A DNA stretch of 64,000 bases. Origin: Deltaproteobacteria bacterium (GTDB taxonomy: Bacteria > Desulfobacterota > Dissulfuribacteria > Dissulfuribacterales > QOAL01). Below the pieces are notes generated by a model. That model was not told where the DNA came from. It saw nothing but the letters and a program-made list of their open reading frames with translations, and did no database searches. Each line of letters starts with the position of its first letter. The stretch's first letter is position 1. The DNA lies in NCBI GenBank assembly GCA_026995935.1, contig JALWNK010000067.1, positions 19,309 through 83,308 of the forward strand, given 5' to 3'. A program made the position numbers and the translations under genes. Of the stretch, positions 52,654-61,633 are shown one piece after another.

Positions 52654-53580
52654 ATGGCAGTTTATGTTCTTGGTCACAAAAGTCCTGACACAGATTCAGT
52701 AACGGCAGCGATAGCCTTTGCCGAGCTTCAGAAGATGCTTGGCGTGGATGCAGTTCCCTGCAGGCAGGGGGAATTAAATCCAGAGACAAAGGTTGTCCTT
52801 GAAAAGTTTGGCTTTGACGCACCTGAGCTTAGAACTGATGTGACTGGCGAAAAATACATGCTGGTTGACCACAGTGATATCAAACAGGCCCCGGACAACT
52901 GGGATCAGGGAGAACTCATGGCAGTGGTTGACCACCACAAGATTGGCGATATCACCACGCCCAATCCCATTCTATTTGTGGCCATGCCTGTGGGTTGTAC
53001 GGGCACGGTCCTCTATACCCTGTACAAGGACGTTTTCAAGAAGGACATCCCGGCAAATGTTGCTGGTCTCATGATGTCGGCCATCCTTAGCGACACGGTT
53101 CTTTTCAAGTCAGCAACCTGTACCCCGGAGGACAAGGCTGCTGCAGAGGCCCTGGCAAAGATTGCAGGCGTGGACGACATGATGGCCTGGGGAATGGAAA
53201 TGGCAAAGGCCAAGAGTGCCGTTGAAGGTGTATCGCCAAGAGACCTTGTATTTCGTGACTACAAAGACTTTGATATGAGTGGCAAGGCCATTGGAATTGG
53301 TCAGCTGGAGCTTGTATCCCTTGATCTCGTTGACAAGATAAGGGATGATCTCTATGCAGAGCTAGAAAAGATCAAGCAGGAAAAGAACGCCCACAGCATT
53401 TTCCTTATGCTGACAGACATCATGAAAGAAGGGACCGATCTCATGGCAGTAACCGACGATCCTTCAATCGTGGAAAAGGCCTTTGGTGCAAAACTTGAAG
53501 GCAAGTCTGTTTGGCTGCCAGGCGTAATGAGCAGGAAAAAACAGATGGTTCCGAACCTGGAGAAGGCCTGCGCATCCTAA
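52654..53580 (+). CDS. ppaC: Manganese-dependent inorganic pyrophosphatase (family II)
   Basis: The start is set at ATG 52654 (MAVYVLGHKSPDTDSVTAA), 7 nt after AAGGAGGT, giving 308 residues, the family length; the track starts 16 codons upstream. DHH-family metal motifs are visible: GHKSPDTDS, LVDHSDIKQ and VVDHHKIGDI, and the C-terminal SRKKQMVP substrate loop. It hydrolyses pyrophosphate in the cytoplasm, which drives sulfate activation by ATP sulfurylase in sulfate reducers. No CBS domains are present. Confidence 0.96.
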   Translation: MAVYVLGHKSPDTDSVTAAIAFAELQKMLGVDAVPCRQGELNPETKVVLEKFGFDAPELRTDVTGEKYMLVDHSDIKQAPDNWDQGELMAVVDHHKIGDITTPNPILFVAMPVGCTGTVLYTLYKDVFKKDIPANVAGLMMSAILSDTVLFKSATCTPEDKAAAEALAKIAGVDDMMAWGMEMAKAKSAVEGVSPRDLVFRDYKDFDMSGKAIGIGQLELVSLDLVDKIRDDLYAELEKIKQEKNAHSIFLMLTDIMKEGTDLMAVTDDPSIVEKAFGAKLEGKSVWLPGVMSRKKQMVPNLEKACAS

Positions 53581-53609
53581 ACGCTTTTAATTTCTCAATA
53601 GATATCCTG

Positions 53610-53636
53610 GGCCGGTGTAACAGCCGGCCTTTTTTG
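53610..53636 (+). terminator. Terminator of the pyrophosphatase gene
   Basis: GGCCGG-TGTAACAG-CCGGCC is followed by TTTTTT, 30 nt after the stop codon. Confidence 0.9.
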
Positions 53637-53706
53637 GTTGTAGAAACCCGTATTAAATTGGATTATTATTTTCCCAACATATTAAAATGATAAAGGAGGT
53701 GATAGA

Positions 53707-54162
53707 ATGACCCCTGAAGTGGAAGAACTCTTTACTGATGGTCAGTTCAAGTTCATGGACGAAGAGTATGATGAGGCCATAGAGGTCTTTACGAGGGTTA
53801 TAGAGCTTGAGCCTGGCTTTGGAAAGGCCTATCAGGCCCGGGCCATTGCCTATCTAAAGAAGGGTGACAATGCCAAGGCTATGGATGACATAAACAAGGC
53901 AATAGAGGTAGAACCGGAAAACCACAGGTATCACTATCATAAGGGGGCAATTCACCTCAAAAACAACGACCTGGACGAGGCAGTGGAGGCACTTTCACGG
54001 GCCATTGACCTTGCGCCCCAGTATGCTCCTGCCTATTTCCTCAGAAGCGAGGTTTTTGACAAGCTAGGTGAAGAAGAGGCTGCGGCGGCAGACTTTAACA
54101 AGGCGGATGTGCTCAGAAAAGAGCAGACCCATGCAAGCAAAATAGTGGATTTCTGGCGGTAG
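53707..54162 (+). CDS. Tetratricopeptide repeat protein
   Basis: The 151-residue acidic protein consists of about four TPR units: EEYDEAIEVFTRVIELEPGFGKAYQARAIAYLKKGDNAKAM is the first pair, and ALSRAIDLAPQYAPAYFLRSEVFDKLGEEEAAAADF the last. No signal peptide is seen. AAAGGAGG precedes the ATG. It stands alone between two terminators, so its partner is unknown. Confidence 0.85.
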   Translation: MTPEVEELFTDGQFKFMDEEYDEAIEVFTRVIELEPGFGKAYQARAIAYLKKGDNAKAMDDINKAIEVEPENHRYHYHKGAIHLKNNDLDEAVEALSRAIDLAPQYAPAYFLRSEVFDKLGEEEAAAADFNKADVLRKEQTHASKIVDFWR

Positions 54163-54168
54163 GTCTTT

Positions 54169-54200
54169 AATGGCCGGCCTGGTTGAGGGGGCTGGCCATT
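54169..54200. terminator. Bidirectional terminator between convergent TPR and TonB-receptor genes
   Basis: AATGGCC at 54169-54175 pairs with GGCCATT at 54194-54200 around GGCCTGGTTGAGGGGGCT. It lies within the 38 nt separating the two convergent stop codons. Confidence 0.65.
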
Positions 54201-56252
54201 TTACCAGAATCTATATTTGAGTGAAAAGTAAACGGTAAGTGGTGCGCTTTTCTTTGTACTGTAAATCCCTGGAACCCTGTATCTCTCATTGAACAGGTTC
54301 TTTATTGCCACCTGTGCATCAAGGTGTTTCAAGAAGGCGTCCCTGTACGTTCCTGTCAAATCAGTTATCCACAGATTAGTACTGGAAAATTTTTCTGTTC
54401 CCTTGTTGTAGTAACCCGTGTAGGCACTTCCGTAGTTAAGCTTTGCAGTGACCTTGAGCTTGGAGGTGATGTCGAATTCTGCCCCCAGGTTGAAAAGGTT
54501 TTTAGGTCCGGTCTCAAAGGGGGTCTTCCACTGTGAGTAAAAGGGTTTGAAAGAGCCGTCCGGTTCAATGATTATGTAGTCAAGCACCTTGTAATTTTCC
54601 TTGTCACCGTAGTTGTTCAAGAGAGTGGTGTTGAACCAAAGGTTCAGCCAGTAGGCAGGTCTCCAGTTTAGTGATGCCTCTAGGCCATAAATGTCCTGGG
54701 AATTTGGCCTTGAAAGGCCCCCGTTTGGATCTTCGTTTACGTGGTGCTTTATCTTGTTCCAAAAACCCGTGGCGGTGACATGAATGTTTCTAAGTGGCTT
54801 CCAGTCAATATTAAGACTGGCATTTTGTATCTTTTCAGGGTCCATTCCCTTCCTGTTAACAAGCTGGGTGTTGTATGGAGTTCGATAGGCAGTGCCAAAG
54901 AGGAGCTTGATTCGAAGGGGTTTCAGTGGCTGCCATCCTGCCCCCAGGTTGTATGAAATGGAATTGTCATACTGGTTGTGGTCGTCAAATCTCATGCCGG
55001 CCCAAAGGTCAAACCACCTCCAGTGCTTTCTTATTTGCCCGTAAATGGAAAAGAGGTTGGTGTCAAAGTCCTTTTGATTGATGATGGGTGTAAAAAGCGG
55101 GTTTCCGGGCTGGAGGAAATCTGGCAAAAAGCTCTTTGAAAGCACGGCCCCGGTTATGCGGTTATAGCGGTACGATGTGCCAAGGGTCAAAAGCCCTGTG
55201 GAATCCCAAAGTTGCCTGTCAGCGAATATCTCGCCATAATAGACGTGGCTGTTTGAGTGCCATGAGACGTCAACCAGTTGTTCCTCAAAGGGGATCTTGC
55301 TGTAGTAGGTGCTGAAATGGAAGTTATAGAGCCCAAGGCCCTTCCGCGCCTCAAGTTTTATGAACCTGAATGGCATCTTTTTCTTTGCCGCCCACTTTTT
55401 ATCTGAGTCTATTTCACCAACAACGTATCTGTCCGTCATGGTGGACCATCTCCCAGACAACTTAAGCCACTCCTTCCAGGAGAAGTTAAAGACGGTCTCC
55501 AGGTATTTTGAGCTGTCAAGGCTTCCACTTCCGCGTACGTATGGATCCGTACAGGCCTCTTTGTCACCGCATTTTAGGACGTTATAACCATCGTCAAAGG
55601 CGTGTTTTGAAGTGGCACTTACGGCCACAAAGCCCTCCCATAGGCCAAAGTTCTTTCCAAGGCTTAGGGTGAAGTGTCCTTCATGGTCAGGAGTGCCTGC
55701 CCGGAATTTCAGGGAAACGCCGTCTATGTCCCTTCCTTCCATGGGAACGATATTTACAACACCTGCAAAGGCGTCTGGCCCCCACAGAACTGATGCTGGG
55801 CCTTTTATTATTTCAATGCGTTTAACAAAGTCCAGGGTGAGTTCCTCTCCCAGGGGGAATATGGACTTGGTGCTGTCAGAGGTCATGGGAACGGAATCGT
55901 AAAGGAAGAGGAAGCTGTCTGGAATGCCTCTCAGGAATGGCTGCCCTCCAGCCTCCCTGTCTGCTATGTAAAAGCCTGGCACCATGGAGAGGGCCTCTCC
56001 AAGGGTCCTAAGTCCGTACCTATCTATTTTTTTCTGATCTATGATGGAGACCACCGCCGGGGCATCTTCTGTAGACTCGGGGTGCTTGGATGCACTTGTG
56101 ACCACTTCTATATCTTCACCAACGAACAGGACCTTGGTAGGAACTGTAGCGAAGGCCACATCCATCTTGCAGACCAGCAGGCTCAAGGCAATCAGGCCTG
56201 TAAGAACGAAGATGGAAGAAAGATACCCTGCCCTTCTGTTTAGAGTAATCAA
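54201..56252 (-). CDS. TonB-dependent outer-membrane receptor
   Basis: The 683-residue protein begins at a TTG that overlaps the regulator stop (TTGA), after GGAGG. An N-terminal signal segment is followed by the TonB-box-like GEDIEVVTSASK and a plug domain with LGEALSMVPGFYIADREAGG and IKGPASVLWGPDAFAGVVNIV. The rest is a 22-strand-type barrel ending in the aromatic VYFSLKYRFW. It takes up a bulky ligand with TonB energy; siderophore, cobalamin or another compound cannot be told. It is the last gene of a binding protein-kinase-regulator operon, which suggests that the same ligand is sensed. Confidence 0.92.
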   Translation of the reverse strand: MITLNRRAGYLSSIFVLTGLIALSLLVCKMDVAFATVPTKVLFVGEDIEVVTSASKHPESTEDAPAVVSIIDQKKIDRYGLRTLGEALSMVPGFYIADREAGGQPFLRGIPDSFLFLYDSVPMTSDSTKSIFPLGEELTLDFVKRIEIIKGPASVLWGPDAFAGVVNIVPMEGRDIDGVSLKFRAGTPDHEGHFTLSLGKNFGLWEGFVAVSATSKHAFDDGYNVLKCGDKEACTDPYVRGSGSLDSSKYLETVFNFSWKEWLKLSGRWSTMTDRYVVGEIDSDKKWAAKKKMPFRFIKLEARKGLGLYNFHFSTYYSKIPFEEQLVDVSWHSNSHVYYGEIFADRQLWDSTGLLTLGTSYRYNRITGAVLSKSFLPDFLQPGNPLFTPIINQKDFDTNLFSIYGQIRKHWRWFDLWAGMRFDDHNQYDNSISYNLGAGWQPLKPLRIKLLFGTAYRTPYNTQLVNRKGMDPEKIQNASLNIDWKPLRNIHVTATGFWNKIKHHVNEDPNGGLSRPNSQDIYGLEASLNWRPAYWLNLWFNTTLLNNYGDKENYKVLDYIIIEPDGSFKPFYSQWKTPFETGPKNLFNLGAEFDITSKLKVTAKLNYGSAYTGYYNKGTEKFSSTNLWITDLTGTYRDAFLKHLDAQVAIKNLFNERYRVPGIYSTKKSAPLTVYFSLKYRFW

Positions 56253-57607
56253 CGTCCCTCCTCCAGCTGTTTCAGCCTGGTGCGGAATTTAGAGCGTGTA
56301 AGTCCAAGGAGTTTTGCTGCTGCGCTTTGGTTTTTACCTGTCATTTCAAGGGCTTGTCTAATTAGGTCCTTCTCCAGCTCCTCAAGGTTAATACCTTCTT
56401 CAGGCAGCTTGAAGGATTTTTTATCAGACGCAAGGTTTTTACAGTATAGAAACGACAAATGTTCCGCAGTTATTGGCGGAAGACCTGCCAGTATGGCCGC
56501 ACGTTCCATGGTATTGGCAAGCTCTCTGATGTTGCCGGGCCAGTTGTACTCCTTAAGGATCCTTTTGGCTCCATCTGTTAAGAGTTGTTCAGAGGAGTCA
56601 AAGTCATCCAGGAATTTCTTTACAAAGAACTCTGCCAGGGGAATTATTGCCTCTTTTCTCTCCCTAAGCGGGGGGATGTGAATGGGAAACACGTTTATCC
56701 TGAAAAAGAGGTCCTGACGAAAGTGTCCCTGTTCAACCAGTTCTTGAAGGTCTTGATTGGTGGCGCATATCACCCTTACGTCCACAGGAATGGGTTCGTT
56801 TCCGCCGACCCTCTGGATGGTCTTTTCCTGTAAGGCCCTTAAAAGCTTTGCCTGGGCCTCAAGGGGGAGATCCCCGATCTCATCAAGAAACAGGGTACCT
56901 CCAGAGGCATATTCGAATACGCCCTGTTTGGAGCGGTCTGCACCGGTAAAGGCGCCCTTCTCGTGGCCAAAGAGCGTGCTTTCCACCAGGGTGTCGGTTA
57001 TGGCCGCACAGTTTAGGGCCACGAAACGGTTTTTGCTTCTGGGACTGTTGTCATGGATGAACCTTGCCACCACCTCTTTTCCCGTGCCCGACTCCCCTGT
57101 GATAAGCACGGTGGTCTCTGCCTTTGCAGCCACCTTCATGGCCAGATCCATGACCTGCTGCATGGCAGATGAAACACAGACTATCTCTCCAGCCTTTGAA
57201 AGCCTCTTGACCCTGCGTTTAAGATCAATATTTTCCTGAATTATTTTTGAAAGTCCTATGGCCTTTTCAACGGCAAGTAATATTTGCCCTTCCTCAAAGG
57301 GTTTTGTGATGTAATCAACGGCTCCTTTTTTCATGGCCTCAACCGCAGACTCAACCGTAGCGTAAGCCGTAATCACTATTACAGGAATGGGGTTGTCTGA
57401 CTCTTTCACAAGTTGGAGTAGCTGATAACCATCCATTTCAGGCATCTTAAGGTCTGTAATAATTACGTCAAAGGGTTCCTGTTCAAGGAGGCCCAGGGCC
57501 TCCTTGCCGTTTGCAGCCTCTTGGGTCTGATGCCCCTTTAGTTTCAGCATTATGGACAGAATGTGTCTTATTTTTTCTTCGTCATCTACTATTAGTATTC
57601 TTGCCAT
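56249..57607 (-). CDS. Sigma54-dependent response regulator (NtrC family)
   Basis: The start is set at ATG 57607 (MARILIVDDEEKIRHIL), 2 nt after the kinase stop, giving 452 residues. The receiver domain has DVIITDLKMPEMDGYQ with the phosphorylated Asp. The AAA+ domain has Walker A GESGTGKEVVARF and the sigma54-contact loop GAFTGADRSKQG, and the C-terminus a Fis-type HTH (NQSAAAKLLGLTRSKFRTRL). It would activate sigma54 promoters in answer to the adjacent kinase. The targets could include this operon; no -24/-12 site was found by eye upstream of it. Confidence 0.95.
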   Translation of the reverse strand: MARILIVDDEEKIRHILSIMLKLKGHQTQEAANGKEALGLLEQEPFDVIITDLKMPEMDGYQLLQLVKESDNPIPVIVITAYATVESAVEAMKKGAVDYITKPFEEGQILLAVEKAIGLSKIIQENIDLKRRVKRLSKAGEIVCVSSAMQQVMDLAMKVAAKAETTVLITGESGTGKEVVARFIHDNSPRSKNRFVALNCAAITDTLVESTLFGHEKGAFTGADRSKQGVFEYASGGTLFLDEIGDLPLEAQAKLLRALQEKTIQRVGGNEPIPVDVRVICATNQDLQELVEQGHFRQDLFFRINVFPIHIPPLRERKEAIIPLAEFFVKKFLDDFDSSEQLLTDGAKRILKEYNWPGNIRELANTMERAAILAGLPPITAEHLSFLYCKNLASDKKSFKLPEEGINLEELEKDLIRQALEMTGKNQSAAAKLLGLTRSKFRTRLKQLEEGR

Positions 57608-57609
57608 GG

Positions 57610-59016
57610 TCAACCGTTCATTTTCCAGAAGATTATTTCTATCCCGGTTCCTGTTGGTTCGTTATCCTTGACCTCAATTTGACCCATGTGGGCCTCTATG
57701 AGTTTTTTTGTAAGGGTAAGGCCAAGTCCTGTTCCTTTGGACTTTCCAGTAAAAAAAGGTTCAAATATTTTCCCCTTTTTTTCATCTGGTATACCGTCTC
57801 CAAGGTCTGAGACCACAACCTTGAAAAAGGAGCCCTCATCGAAGAGACCCACTGTAACTCCAGAGCCCTCTGGAGATGCCTCGCATGCGTTTTTTATTAT
57901 GTTTACCATTGCCCGGGAAAGGGCGTCTTTGTCCGCCTGGATTGTTGCCTCTTGGACACTGGTTTTAAAATCAATCACTACTCTTTTTGGCTCCCACTCA
58001 AGATTCATTCGTTCCACAAGATTTCTTAAAAAAGATGTTAAATTCGTTTTTTTAAAGCTGAGGGATCTTGGCCTTGAAAAATCGAGAAAGTCGCGGATGA
58101 GCATGTCTAGCCGCCTGATTTCGTCTTCAACATATGAGATCATGGTGACCTTGACCTGTTCATCGATCCCCTCTTTTCTTAAAATGTCCAGCGCCCCCTT
58201 TATGATTCCCAGGGGATTTTTCACCTCGTGGGCTACGGTTACGGCAAAGTGGCCCACTTCTGCCAGGGCCTGTTCCTGGATGAGTTTTTGATAAGTCTCC
58301 TCAAGGTTCCTCCTGCTTTCTTTTAGGGCCTGGGTCATGGTGTTGAAGGAGGTGGCAAGTTTTCTCGTTTCAGGCAGGGAGCCCTTTTCAAGTTTCACCT
58401 CAAGATTGCCTTCTGCAACCTTCTGGGCGGCCTCAACCAGGTTCGCAAGTGGTGCCATAAGAGACCTGGTAAATAAAAGGAAAAATAGTATGCCGGCAAA
58501 GAATATGAGAAGGGTGAGAAGAAGGTAGCGGGTCCTGAGCCGGCTGGTGAGCTCGTCTATGCTGGTTGTCACATAGGATATTTCTACCTTACCAATTATC
58601 TTGTTTTTCTTCTCGCCCTGGCCGAATACGAGGTTTTCCGATGCGGTGGTAAGGACCACTGGTGCCGAGGTTTTTCTTATTGAAGATGCGTTGGCGTTGT
58701 CCCTGACCTTTGCAAGCTCATTACCCTTGTCATCGCTTATTCTGACCTCTACCACATCCTTTTCTGCAAGCAGGTTGGAGGCAAGCCTCTTAAGCATGGG
58801 CCTGTCACCAAGGAGTATCCCAAGCTCACTGTTGGCAGCAAGATACTTTGCCAGGAAATCCATCCTGTCATCAAACCTGATGAGGAGAAAATTTTTAGCA
58901 AGTTCGTTTCCTGCAATCCCTAAAGTAAGGGTGGTAACGGCCATGAGAAGGGCTATTCCAAGGATAAGGCGCTGTTGAAAGGTGAGATTGTTAAAGGATA
59001 CCCGGGTCTTATTCAT
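57610..59016 (-). CDS. Sensor histidine kinase with periplasmic sensing domain
   Basis: The start is set at the ATG overlapping the binding-protein stop as ATGA, giving 468 residues (MNKTRVSFNNL). Two membrane helices (LILGIALLMAVTTLTLG and LLLTLLIFFAGILFFLLF) bracket an about 130-residue periplasmic domain with LAKYLAANSELGILLGDRP, resembling CHASE8-type sensors. HAMP follows, then HisKA with FAVTVAHEVKNPLGIIKGA and HATPase with NIIKNACEAS and GTGLGLTLTKKLIEAH. It probably phosphorylates the downstream NtrC-type regulator. Confidence 0.93.
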   Translation of the reverse strand: MNKTRVSFNNLTFQQRLILGIALLMAVTTLTLGIAGNELAKNFLLIRFDDRMDFLAKYLAANSELGILLGDRPMLKRLASNLLAEKDVVEVRISDDKGNELAKVRDNANASSIRKTSAPVVLTTASENLVFGQGEKKNKIIGKVEISYVTTSIDELTSRLRTRYLLLTLLIFFAGILFFLLFTRSLMAPLANLVEAAQKVAEGNLEVKLEKGSLPETRKLATSFNTMTQALKESRRNLEETYQKLIQEQALAEVGHFAVTVAHEVKNPLGIIKGALDILRKEGIDEQVKVTMISYVEDEIRRLDMLIRDFLDFSRPRSLSFKKTNLTSFLRNLVERMNLEWEPKRVVIDFKTSVQEATIQADKDALSRAMVNIIKNACEASPEGSGVTVGLFDEGSFFKVVVSDLGDGIPDEKKGKIFEPFFTGKSKGTGLGLTLTKKLIEAHMGQIEVKDNEPTGTGIEIIFWKMNG

Positions 59017-59930
59017 TTTTCTACCTCCCGGATATCCAGGTTTTTCCATTTCTCAGGACGAGTCTTGAGGAGTATTTTTAGGGCACGCTCGTTCCACAGA
59101 AGTTTGACCTTTGGTGGTGTTAAAATGCAAATGTGCTCCCTGACCAGTTTTTCAACGAGTCTTGCTGCCCGCCGACCCACCTCTTCGTAGTCGATTATGA
59201 AGGAAAGAAGGGCCCCTGTTTCATAAAAGAAGCGATTGAAACCACAGACGGCAACACCCTTTAAAAGGGCTGTCTTTGTGATATGGGAGACGATTTTTTC
59301 AGAAATAACGACAGAATCAGGGATGAACAGGATTATATCTATTTGATTTAGAACCGGTTCAAGCCTTTCCATTATCTGGGAGGGGCCTTGCACTTCAAGG
59401 GGTACAAGGGTCAGCCTCTTTTCTTTTGCATCTTTTAAGGCCCCTTGTATTAACTCTCCATTCTCTGACTTGTTGTAAATTATGGCCACCTTCTTGCCAG
59501 GGCCAAGTTTTTCTCGGATGATCTTCAATTGAAAGGAAATTGGGATTCTGAGATCTATGCCGCACAGGGTGTGGTTTCCAACCAGTTTTTCAGGGTCAAG
59601 GGCCATTATTGCAAGCTTGTTGGGTATGGCGCTGCCGAAGTGGTAGAGCAGCCTTATTGCCTCGGGTCCTATGGCCACGCAGGTCTGGAAACGTCTGCTC
59701 CGGGCGTAGTGCCTGGCAAGCTCGTAATTTTCGCTAAGGTCAAATACCTGGTAGTCGAAATCCAATTCGTCTTCCATACCGTGCAGTGCCTGCAGGTAAG
59801 GACGGATCTTTGAAGAAAGGAAGATGCCAATAGGTGGTTCACTGGCAGGGACGTGTCTTGATACCAGGCAGTCCCCCAGACTGAAGACCAGCACGAGCAA
59901 AAAAACGATCAGCCGATGGTGCCTACCCAT
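59013..59930 (-). CDS. ABC-type substrate-binding-like protein (TrpX/PF04392 type) used for sensing
   Basis: The 305-residue protein has a signal peptide (LIVFLLVLVFSLGDCLVS). The two-lobed binding fold is suggested by VAIGPEAIRLLYHFG, KVAIIYNKSENGELIQGALKDA, LFIPDSVVISEKIVSH and GALLSFIIDYEEVGRRAARLVEKL, the last being a hallmark of ABC_sub_bind proteins. No permease or ATPase gene is adjacent; instead the kinase, regulator and TonB receptor follow with overlaps. It is therefore likely a periplasmic ligand-binding partner of the kinase. The ligand is unknown. Confidence 0.82.
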   Translation of the reverse strand: MGRHHRLIVFLLVLVFSLGDCLVSRHVPASEPPIGIFLSSKIRPYLQALHGMEDELDFDYQVFDLSENYELARHYARSRRFQTCVAIGPEAIRLLYHFGSAIPNKLAIMALDPEKLVGNHTLCGIDLRIPISFQLKIIREKLGPGKKVAIIYNKSENGELIQGALKDAKEKRLTLVPLEVQGPSQIMERLEPVLNQIDIILFIPDSVVISEKIVSHITKTALLKGVAVCGFNRFFYETGALLSFIIDYEEVGRRAARLVEKLVREHICILTPPKVKLLWNERALKILLKTRPEKWKNLDIREVEK

Positions 59931-60645
59931 TTTTTACAGCCCAAAGAATCTGCCTCAAAAATCCCCGCACCGTCTTTACATCCCTTGCCGTAAGTTCCTT
60001 GTTACTGAAAAATCTCCTGGCATTCTGGATCCAGTAAGAAGGCGTCTGTTTGTCATAAAGGCCAATGGCCTCAAAGACCTGCTCAAGATGAGAAAACATG
60101 CCCTCCCTTTCTCTTGCCGTAGCAAGCCTGGGCATTTGGATATGTCTCCTGTCTCCCGAGGCAAGCATTATCTCGTAACAGATGATCATGACGCTTTGGG
60201 CAAGGTTTAGGGAGGAAAAATCCGCAGTGGGAATGGAAACAACCCAGTTACAAAGGTTCAATTCACTGTTTGAAAGCCCCCATTTTTCAGACCCAAACAC
60301 AATGCCTATTTTAACGCTTGAAGGGTAGGTTACCACCTTTTGGGCAATGGTCCTGGGTGTGTGGGTAGGCCTTCTTTTTCTTCCGGTTCTTGCAGTAGTT
60401 CCTGCAAGAAGGTTAAGGTCAGAAACTGCATCATCAAGCCGGTCAAAATGAGTTGCTGCGTCTATGATGTCTGAAGCCTCGTGGGTTGCCATTTTCAGGA
60501 TTTTTTCTTCGTTCCAGTTTTGAGGCTTTACTATTCTAAGGTGAGAAAGGCCCATGTTCTTGAGGCATCTTGCCGAGGCACCTATATTTTCCGGGTAACG
60601 AGGTTCGTTAAGGATTATTACTATGTTATTCAAATCCTTGACCAT
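59923..60645 (-). CDS. TrmJ/TrmH-family RNA 2'-O-methyltransferase
   Basis: The start is set at ATG 60645 (MVKDLNNIVIILNEPRYPENIGA), preceded by AGGG, giving 240 residues; the track starts at a TTG. SPOUT motif 1 is NEPRYPENIGASARCLKNMG, motif 2 IGIVFGSEKWGLSN and motif 3 near VVSIPTADFSSLNLAQSVMIICYE. This matches TrmJ, which modifies position 32 of tRNAs, or a close group 1 TrmH relative. It heads the minus-strand operon and overlaps the binding-protein gene by 8 nt. Confidence 0.88.
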   Translation of the reverse strand: MVKDLNNIVIILNEPRYPENIGASARCLKNMGLSHLRIVKPQNWNEEKILKMATHEASDIIDAATHFDRLDDAVSDLNLLAGTTARTGRKRRPTHTPRTIAQKVVTYPSSVKIGIVFGSEKWGLSNSELNLCNWVVSIPTADFSSLNLAQSVMIICYEIMLASGDRRHIQMPRLATAREREGMFSHLEQVFEAIGLYDKQTPSYWIQNARRFFSNKELTARDVKTVRGFLRQILWAVKNG

Positions 60646-60712
60646 AGATTCCCTAATCTTTAGTAAAGACAAGGGCCAAAAGCAACAGAAACGGCCATAT
60701 CAAAAATAAAGG

Positions 60713-61567
60713 ATGAAGAAAATAGTTGCGTTACTATCCCTGACAGCTCTTTTGGCCATTTTTCTGTACGGCTGGCTGATAGAGCCTCAAAGGGTGACTG
60801 TCAAATATGTGAGAATTTCAGACAGCAATCTCTACAACGCCTGGGGCGGGCTCAGAATAGTCCACATATCAGATATTCATCTTACAAGGCTTGGAAGCAG
60901 GGAGGAACGCATTATTCGAATAATTAACGGCCTTGAACCAGACCTTGTATGTGTGACCGGAGATCTTGGCCAGTGGGGAGCAACAACTACCCAGGTGATA
61001 AGGTTTTTAAACAGTTTGAAGGGCAAATATGGGGTCTTTGTGGTCCTTGGGGATTCTGACATGAGTTCAGGCCCCCAAAGGTGCTTTTATTGTCATGAAA
61101 ACAATAACATACACAGGCTCAGGAAGAGGCCAAACTTTTTAAGGGATCAGTGTATCCTTATTAATCTGGAAGAAGGCCGCAGGATGAACCTTTGTGGAAT
61201 AGATCCTTCCACAGGCGATGACGAAGAGGGTATGGATCATTTCTGGAAGGAGGTATCCGAAAAAGGCCTTCTTAAAAAAGGCCCCATTCTGGTTATAAGT
61301 CACTTTTCAAGATACTGGTCAAAACTTCCTGAAAACACGAGGCTTCTGTGGCTTTCTGGAAACACCCATGGGGGTCAGGTCCTTATCCCTGAGTGGCTAA
61401 GGCCTTATCTGTTTTCCGGAAAAGACTGGAGGCATCTTTCCGGCCTTTTTGGTTCAGGAAAGGGTAAGTGGCTCTACGTGAATCAAGGTCTTGGAACAAC
61501 TGAGGGGTTCCCCGTGAGAATTGGGGTTCCACCTGAGATAACAGTAATCCATATAACAAAGAAGTAG
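60713..61567 (+). CDS. Metallophosphoesterase, membrane-anchored
   Basis: The 284-residue protein has an N-terminal membrane segment (IVALLSLTALLAIFLYGWLIE). Calcineurin-type motifs follow: IVHISDIHLTRLG, CVTGDLGQWG, VLGDSDMSSG (a deviation from the usual GNHD), ILVISHFSRYW and WLSGNTHGGQVLIPEWL. This resembles YpbG/YkuE-type phosphoesterases, some acting on UDP-diacylglucosamine or membrane substrates. The GNHD-to-GDSD change may alter activity. Confidence 0.85.
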   Translation: MKKIVALLSLTALLAIFLYGWLIEPQRVTVKYVRISDSNLYNAWGGLRIVHISDIHLTRLGSREERIIRIINGLEPDLVCVTGDLGQWGATTTQVIRFLNSLKGKYGVFVVLGDSDMSSGPQRCFYCHENNNIHRLRKRPNFLRDQCILINLEEGRRMNLCGIDPSTGDDEEGMDHFWKEVSEKGLLKKGPILVISHFSRYWSKLPENTRLLWLSGNTHGGQVLIPEWLRPYLFSGKDWRHLSGLFGSGKGKWLYVNQGLGTTEGFPVRIGVPPEITVIHITKK

Positions 61568-61574
61568 CTTGAAA

Positions 61575-61605
61575 AAAGAAAGGGCCCTGGCTTACACCAG
61601 GGCCC
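61575..61605 (-). terminator. Terminator of the retropepsin-domain gene
   Basis: GGGCCCTGG-CTTACA-CCAGGGCCC (61582-61605) is a 9-bp perfect stem. On the minus strand it is followed by TTTCTTTTTTC, and it comes 28 nt after the stop codon. Confidence 0.85.
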
Positions 61606-61633
61606 CTGCTTGTAAGAGAAGAGGAGGGTTCTC

